Shown: positions 59,842-64,000 of the stretch, piece by piece
Layout of the letters: each line of letters starts with the position of its first letter
Position numbering within the stretch: position 1 is the stretch's first letter
Assembly: GCA_038503065.1 (NCBI GenBank)
Contig: JBCAMK010000001.1
Location: forward strand, 2,790,001 to 2,854,000
Source: Paragyromitra xinjiangensis
Taxonomy: Eukaryota; Ascomycota; Pezizomycetes; Pezizales; Discinaceae
Length of the DNA: 64,000 nucleotides
Direction: 5' to 3'
The notes under the pieces: generated by a model
Told to the model about the DNA's origin: nothing
Seen by the model: only the letters and a program-made list of their open reading frames with translations
The model's database searches: none
Made by a program: the position numbers and the translations under genes

Positions 59842-60639
59842 TTTACTACTGTAGTCTGAAGCTCCTTGCTTGCGGTTATCCTATCGAGTTGCAGCTAAAA
59901 GTCGAGAAGCCTTGTCAGTTTGAAATGTTATCTGATGAGCAGTAAATAACGACACATAATGAAGATAGAAATGAAGAAACCAGAAAAGTTGTTGGTGGTG
60001 AATCACCAGTAGATGATGAAATGAATGGATTAACCTCCCGGGATAAAAAAAAAACCAAAAACCGCGATATCCCCCGCTTTCAGGAGAAAGGTGCAAAACA
60101 AGGGAATACCACCGAGCACTTACAAAATCCAATTGGTTTTAAGAGTTTCTATAGATAAATGCAGTATATTTCTGAGGGAACGGCTGAGGCAAGGAAGGTT
60201 CTGTGGTGGATGGTTGAAGAAGAGAAAGGAAGCAGCAAGGACGGTTAAGAAGCAGCTCCCTATTACGGATCGGCTGACCTTTCTTTCGTCTCAATACAAC
60301 CTCCTTACGACTTTGTTCATCAAGAGCGACCACAAATACTGCCCAGGCCCCGATATAGAACCAGTTTAGTAGCTATATCAGATAATTTTCTTCTTTTCGC
60401 ATTAATTACTTTCTTTGACTGGGCATTGTATACATGTAGTTCTGATTCCTTCAGCTAACACTCAACCTAGGGCTGAACCGCAGTAAATGCCTTTACATCT
60501 TTCCTCTAAAGAAACACGTTCATGGGCTACATGTAAGCATAATTACTTCGTGAAAATTGACCCGATCGAATCGGGCCCTATCGACACTGACCTTAAAAGT
60601 CAATGTAGATATATACATATATTATATGCTACTAGGGGC

Positions 60640-60835
60640 GTTGGGAGAGGGAAGCAGTAGGAGGGTTGATTTGACAGCAAAGGTATATCAATTCATGGTG
60701 ACTCTTTCTCTCCGGCACACCAAGTCAGCTAAGAGCCCACCCGGTTGAGAAGAAAAATATCCCCCACTCCCCACTTCACTCGCTTCGTTCGTTACGTTCA
60801 AAGCTCGTCATATTTTGGCTTCTCAACCTCGTCCC
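60640..60835. repeat. Dispersed repeat, inverted copy of 45370-45545
   Basis: Shares GACAGCAAAGGTATA, GGTTGAGAAG and CACTTCACTCGCTTCG with the copy at 45.4 kb in reverse orientation. Confidence 0.65.
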
Positions 60836-60954
60836 GTGATATACATGCATTACTCAAAATCAATTACATGTATGAGCGTAGTTTTTAGCAGGGTAACCCC
60901 AAGCTTCTGCTCTTTTCTTTATTTTATATGTTCCGACCCGTATTCTATCTTCGC

Positions 60955-61075
60955 CCATTCACAAACAGGTCAACCGGTAGGTAAACAGGCCAGCATATTT
61001 ACCAACGGGACCGCTTTGAGTATTGGCTAACCCATCTACAAATTGAGACTAAAAGATGGCTGATCTTCAATGAAA
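60955..61075. mobile_element. MITE copy 1 of a small family
   Basis: Shares GGTAAACAGGCCARCMTATT and ACCCATCTACAA with the two copies below. Confidence 0.55.
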
Positions 61076-61337
61076 ATCTTTCACTACCCAGTCACCATTG
61101 CACCTAACCATCACAACACCATCCTGCAGCATTTTAGACACACCCCAATTTTCGACACCAGGACTTCTATTCTCCAATGTACTGTATTATACAACTTTAG
61201 GGGAATCAAATACATATATTTATAGCTAAAAGCCTGAGAAGAGTTTTTTATCATCGTCAGGTTGTAGTAGCTTTTGCAAAGCACTGCGGCAGTAATCATC
61301 ATGCCTGTGTGACTACAAGTATGGTTGCTTAGGGGCT

Positions 61338-61503
61338 AGGATTCTTTGAATATTGGCCACCTTTTGTAGGTGGGTCAGCCAGTACTCAAAGTGGTCCCAT
61401 TGATAAACAGGCCAACCTATTTACCAACAGGACCACTTGAGCCTGAGTATCGACTAGCCCATCTACAAGTTAACACTAAAAGATGACCCATATTCAAAGA
61501 ATT
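61338..61503. mobile_element. MITE copy 2 (about 165 bp)
   Basis: Inverted ends ATTCTTTGAATATTGG / CATATTCAAAGAAT; internal GTAGGTGGGTCAGCC. The clearest copy. Confidence 0.75.
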
Positions 61504-61814
61504 CTATATCTCTAAGCGAGGTTGTAGCTATAGCCACACAGGCAAAATGATTACCATCACAGTGGTCTGCAAAAGTTACTACAACCCAACAATGATGATA
61601 ATGAACTCTAGATCTCCTTTTAACTACAAATGTATATCTGATTCCCCCAAAAGGTATACAATGCAGTGCATTAGAGAATGAAAATCCAAGTAATGAAAGC
61701 TGGGGGCATCTAAAATTTTGTGGCCCGAGGATAAATGAAACTGATGGTTAGATGCACGTATAGTGGTGGTTAAGTGGCGAAGGGGCTGAACTATAGTATT
61801 TGAAGGTTGGCCGT

Positions 61815-61960
61815 CTCCTAGTACCAAATGGTAGCTGGGTCAGCCGATAGGCAAAGTGGGACTGTTAGTAAATACATGTAGGTTAGCCTCTTTACCTACT
61901 GGCTGACCTATTTACAAATAGGCTCTAATAGAAGATGGGTCGGAACATATATAGATATAT
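61815..61960. mobile_element. MITE copy 3
   Basis: Contains GCTGGGTCAGCCGATAGG and an inverse ACCTACTGGCTGACCTATTT. Confidence 0.55.
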
Positions 61961-63414
61961 ATACATGTAAATGTAGTTCTTTGCTTCTCTCATATGTGCC
62001 TATATGAACACACCGTTTGGCTCTTCATCAGCTACATGCAGACCCTTTATATAATTTCTCGTAGATCAGCCTCCAGGGGGACCAACAAAATATACGGCAT
62101 AAAGATTCCGGCGTATACTCTATGTACTACTCCAGACCAAACGGCTCGTTCCAAGCTTGATATAAACAGCTTTTTAGTCACCTAGGCCATGGACCGTGAA
62201 AGGACTAATTGCTTCATAACCTTTCTCTCTTCCTGGCCGTTCATTGGGGCTTGGACAGTTACCAGAGCACTCTCGTGGCACATGCGCATTAAGACCACAG
62301 CGGATATGAGAAAAAATCGCTACATATATTAGTGAACTATCCCACTACGCGAATACACCTTATGGAGCAAACACGCTTAGTCATAACTTATCACTCGCCT
62401 TCAACTGAATAAATCTGTTGGAAATATTAGGCACGTTGAGAGGAGAGAAAGGCTCAATAGCTTGTATCTCTAGAGGCTGTCAGAGCCCTCAGGCCTATAT
62501 ACTCGTGTAGTAGCCCTCTCGGGCACCCGTGTGCTCAATTCAAAGGCCTGGACTATACTTAACGGAACAAGAAAGAAGGCCGCACTGCCCTATTATCCTC
62601 ACGACTTCACTTGGTCACATCCTATGAATTGTTTGTTGATATAGATATATTTTAATTATTTGGATATCTATTTACAGGATAATCCCCATAATTAATGTAT
62701 AAGGAAGGACACGACTCCCAACTTCTGAAGCGGAACGGTGGGAAACTAGCTTTTTGTTATCGATTGAGTAACTGTCGCCCTACCGTATACCTGTCCACAC
62801 AATATATTCACCACCTCCACAGGTAGGCGTTATATTATGCATAATAGTCGAATTCTAAGAACCTAAATGTGATGTCCGCGAGGCAAGCTAGTCAGATTAT
62901 GATTAAGTGTAACTGCAAAACTACAGAGCAACGCACACGTAGATTCCTTTTTAAATACCACATCGCCCCCAACAAGACTCATAATAGCACCTGCAAATCC
63001 GAGGATGGTCATGTGCCAACACGAAAGAAAAAAAGGAATTTATAGGCTTGACTCGGAGAAATATTTAACCCGCTAATGGCTGATATCTTACGTTGACATA
63101 ATTCATGTCCACGTAAGAATTTCCCCGCTTTTATAATTCGCAGAATCCAGGTTAGGAGAATGTCGTAGCGTATCGTTAATCGTGATATCTAAGGTTACAA
63201 CTTTGGCGATATATAAAGCTTCAGAATTTATAGAGTCCGAAACCTAAAGCAGTAAAGGTATCTTGGAGCCAGGAGGCACTCGAGGCTTTCAATATTATCT
63301 CAATGCACAACACTCGCAAGATATCTAAAGCAATGCCCTAGCAAACTCTCGCCTCGCAGAGTAAAAGCAAATTCGAAAACAGAAAAGAACGTAAATTTAA
63401 TGTGGTCTTGAATT
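61961..63414. other. Gene-free region before the TTC1-like gene
   Basis: No gene, RNA or clear repeat supported in this 1.45 kb. Confidence 0.5.
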
Positions 63415-64000
63415 TCACCCCTTGTTGAAAGATAAGCTATATCCACCCGACTGTTCATCCTTCACCATACCAAAGTTTTCAGTACTCAGTCCGAACGGCT
63501 TTAATATTCCATTACCGAGCTAAATTCCTGATCAGCCACTTCTGTCCGAAGAAGATGGTAGTATAAAACTTACATCCTTTAACTTCCCCATAACCTCTTG
63601 CGTCTCCCTCTCCCTTGCTTCCTCAATCCTCCTCGGCATCCACCTACACTTCTCCCTAAGATCCTCCTTCTCTTTGTCTGTCAACCCCTCGCCTCCCTTT
63701 CCCAACAACACTAAATAATCGTCATATGCGCCTTGTAAACTCGACCACCCGCCAACGCCCTCTCTTCCTTTCGCGCGTCGATACAGTGCTTTAGACCATC
63801 CTGGCCGTCCCTCGAGCGCTTTCGAGGCGGATTTGACGGCCTCGGGGTAGTTGTGAAGCTTGAGGTGGGCTGCAGAGATATTATTATGAATGGTGGCGGC
63901 TTCGGTGGTCAGGTAGATGGGGCAGTGAGAAAGTGCAAGGTTGTATGCGTCGAGGGCAGCGAGGAACAGGGCGTTGCCGAAGAGACGGTTGCCGGAGAGA
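63415..64000 (-). CDS. TTC1-like tetratricopeptide repeat protein, C-terminal part
   Basis: Exon 64000-63574 is open to the window edge; a 54-bp intron (GTAAGT...GAATTTAG, 63573-63520) leads to the last exon 63519-63415. TPR-type helices are visible (ATIHNNISAAHLKLHNYPEA, then ALEGRPGWSKALYRRA). The end matches the TTC1/Tpr1 family: QEVMGKLKD, LGNGILKPFGLSTENFGMV and GGYSLSFNKG before TGA; the human protein ends with the same pattern. TTC1 proteins act as co-chaperone adaptors for Hsp70/Hsp90. The N-terminal part lies right of the window. Confidence 0.87.

Noticed and set aside
1..64000. tRNA or rRNA genes
   Set aside because: Only GGTTCGATTC-like words inside E elements were found, without a cloverleaf around them.

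Overview
The window is nuclear DNA of a filamentous fungus. Introns are 50-80 bp, with GT(A/G)NGT donors, CTRAC-type branch points and YAG acceptors. The housekeeping genes are fungal orthologs: NAD-glutamate dehydrogenase, XAP5/FAM50, HEI10/CCNB1IP1 and TTC1. A Pezizomycotina ascomycete is most likely, but that is inference; no marker here fixes the lineage. No rRNA, tRNA or CRISPR was seen.

About 1-42.4 kb is a nested transposon landscape and about 42.4-64 kb is mostly host DNA. Left edge (1-6 kb): a minus-strand LTR retrotransposon (Gag runs off the window) sits inside a broken Clr5-integrase gene, followed by two unknown AT-rich genes. Then comes one family of DNA transposons with termini CATCAG(C/T)AAAA and 2-bp target duplications. 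Element G (16977-33759, 16.8 kb, 19-bp perfect terminal repeats, TSD TT) carries a DUF6532-like gene, an ORF made of five 174-bp copies of a proteasome Rpt6 fragment, two SNF2 ATPase genes fused to a novel N-terminal region, and a Plavaka-type transposase. G lies in the DUF6532-like gene of a second Plavaka element, O (about 9.3 kb without insertions). O carries DUF6532-like, a stand-alone version of the SNF2 N-terminal region, and transposase in the same order. O's transposase is itself invaded by small non-autonomous elements (E4 in an intron, E1/E3 in an exon) filled with 40-bp tandem repeats. A fourth copy (E2) sits in a mariner-like MITE.

E1 (9077-10773) and E3 (40630-42401) are near-identical and inverted. 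O's left end and transposase C-terminus lie at 6.9-9.1 kb; its other end, other genes and transposase N-terminus lie at 14.9-40.6 kb. Flipping 10.77-40.63 kb rejoins the transposase in frame, makes all three TSDs match (TG, CA, AA) and places O's two ends correctly. The window therefore records an E1/E3-mediated 30-kb inversion, or an assembly error through the same repeats.

The host part holds XAP5 (-), a small secreted protein (-), HEI10 (+, with a GC-AG intron), a two-exon gene of unknown function (+), several MITEs, NAD-GDH (-) and the 3' part of a TTC1-like TPR gene (-) at the right edge. The most novel content is the conserved cassette of Plavaka transposase, DUF6532-like protein and NTD(-SNF2) protein, shared by two diverged elements.
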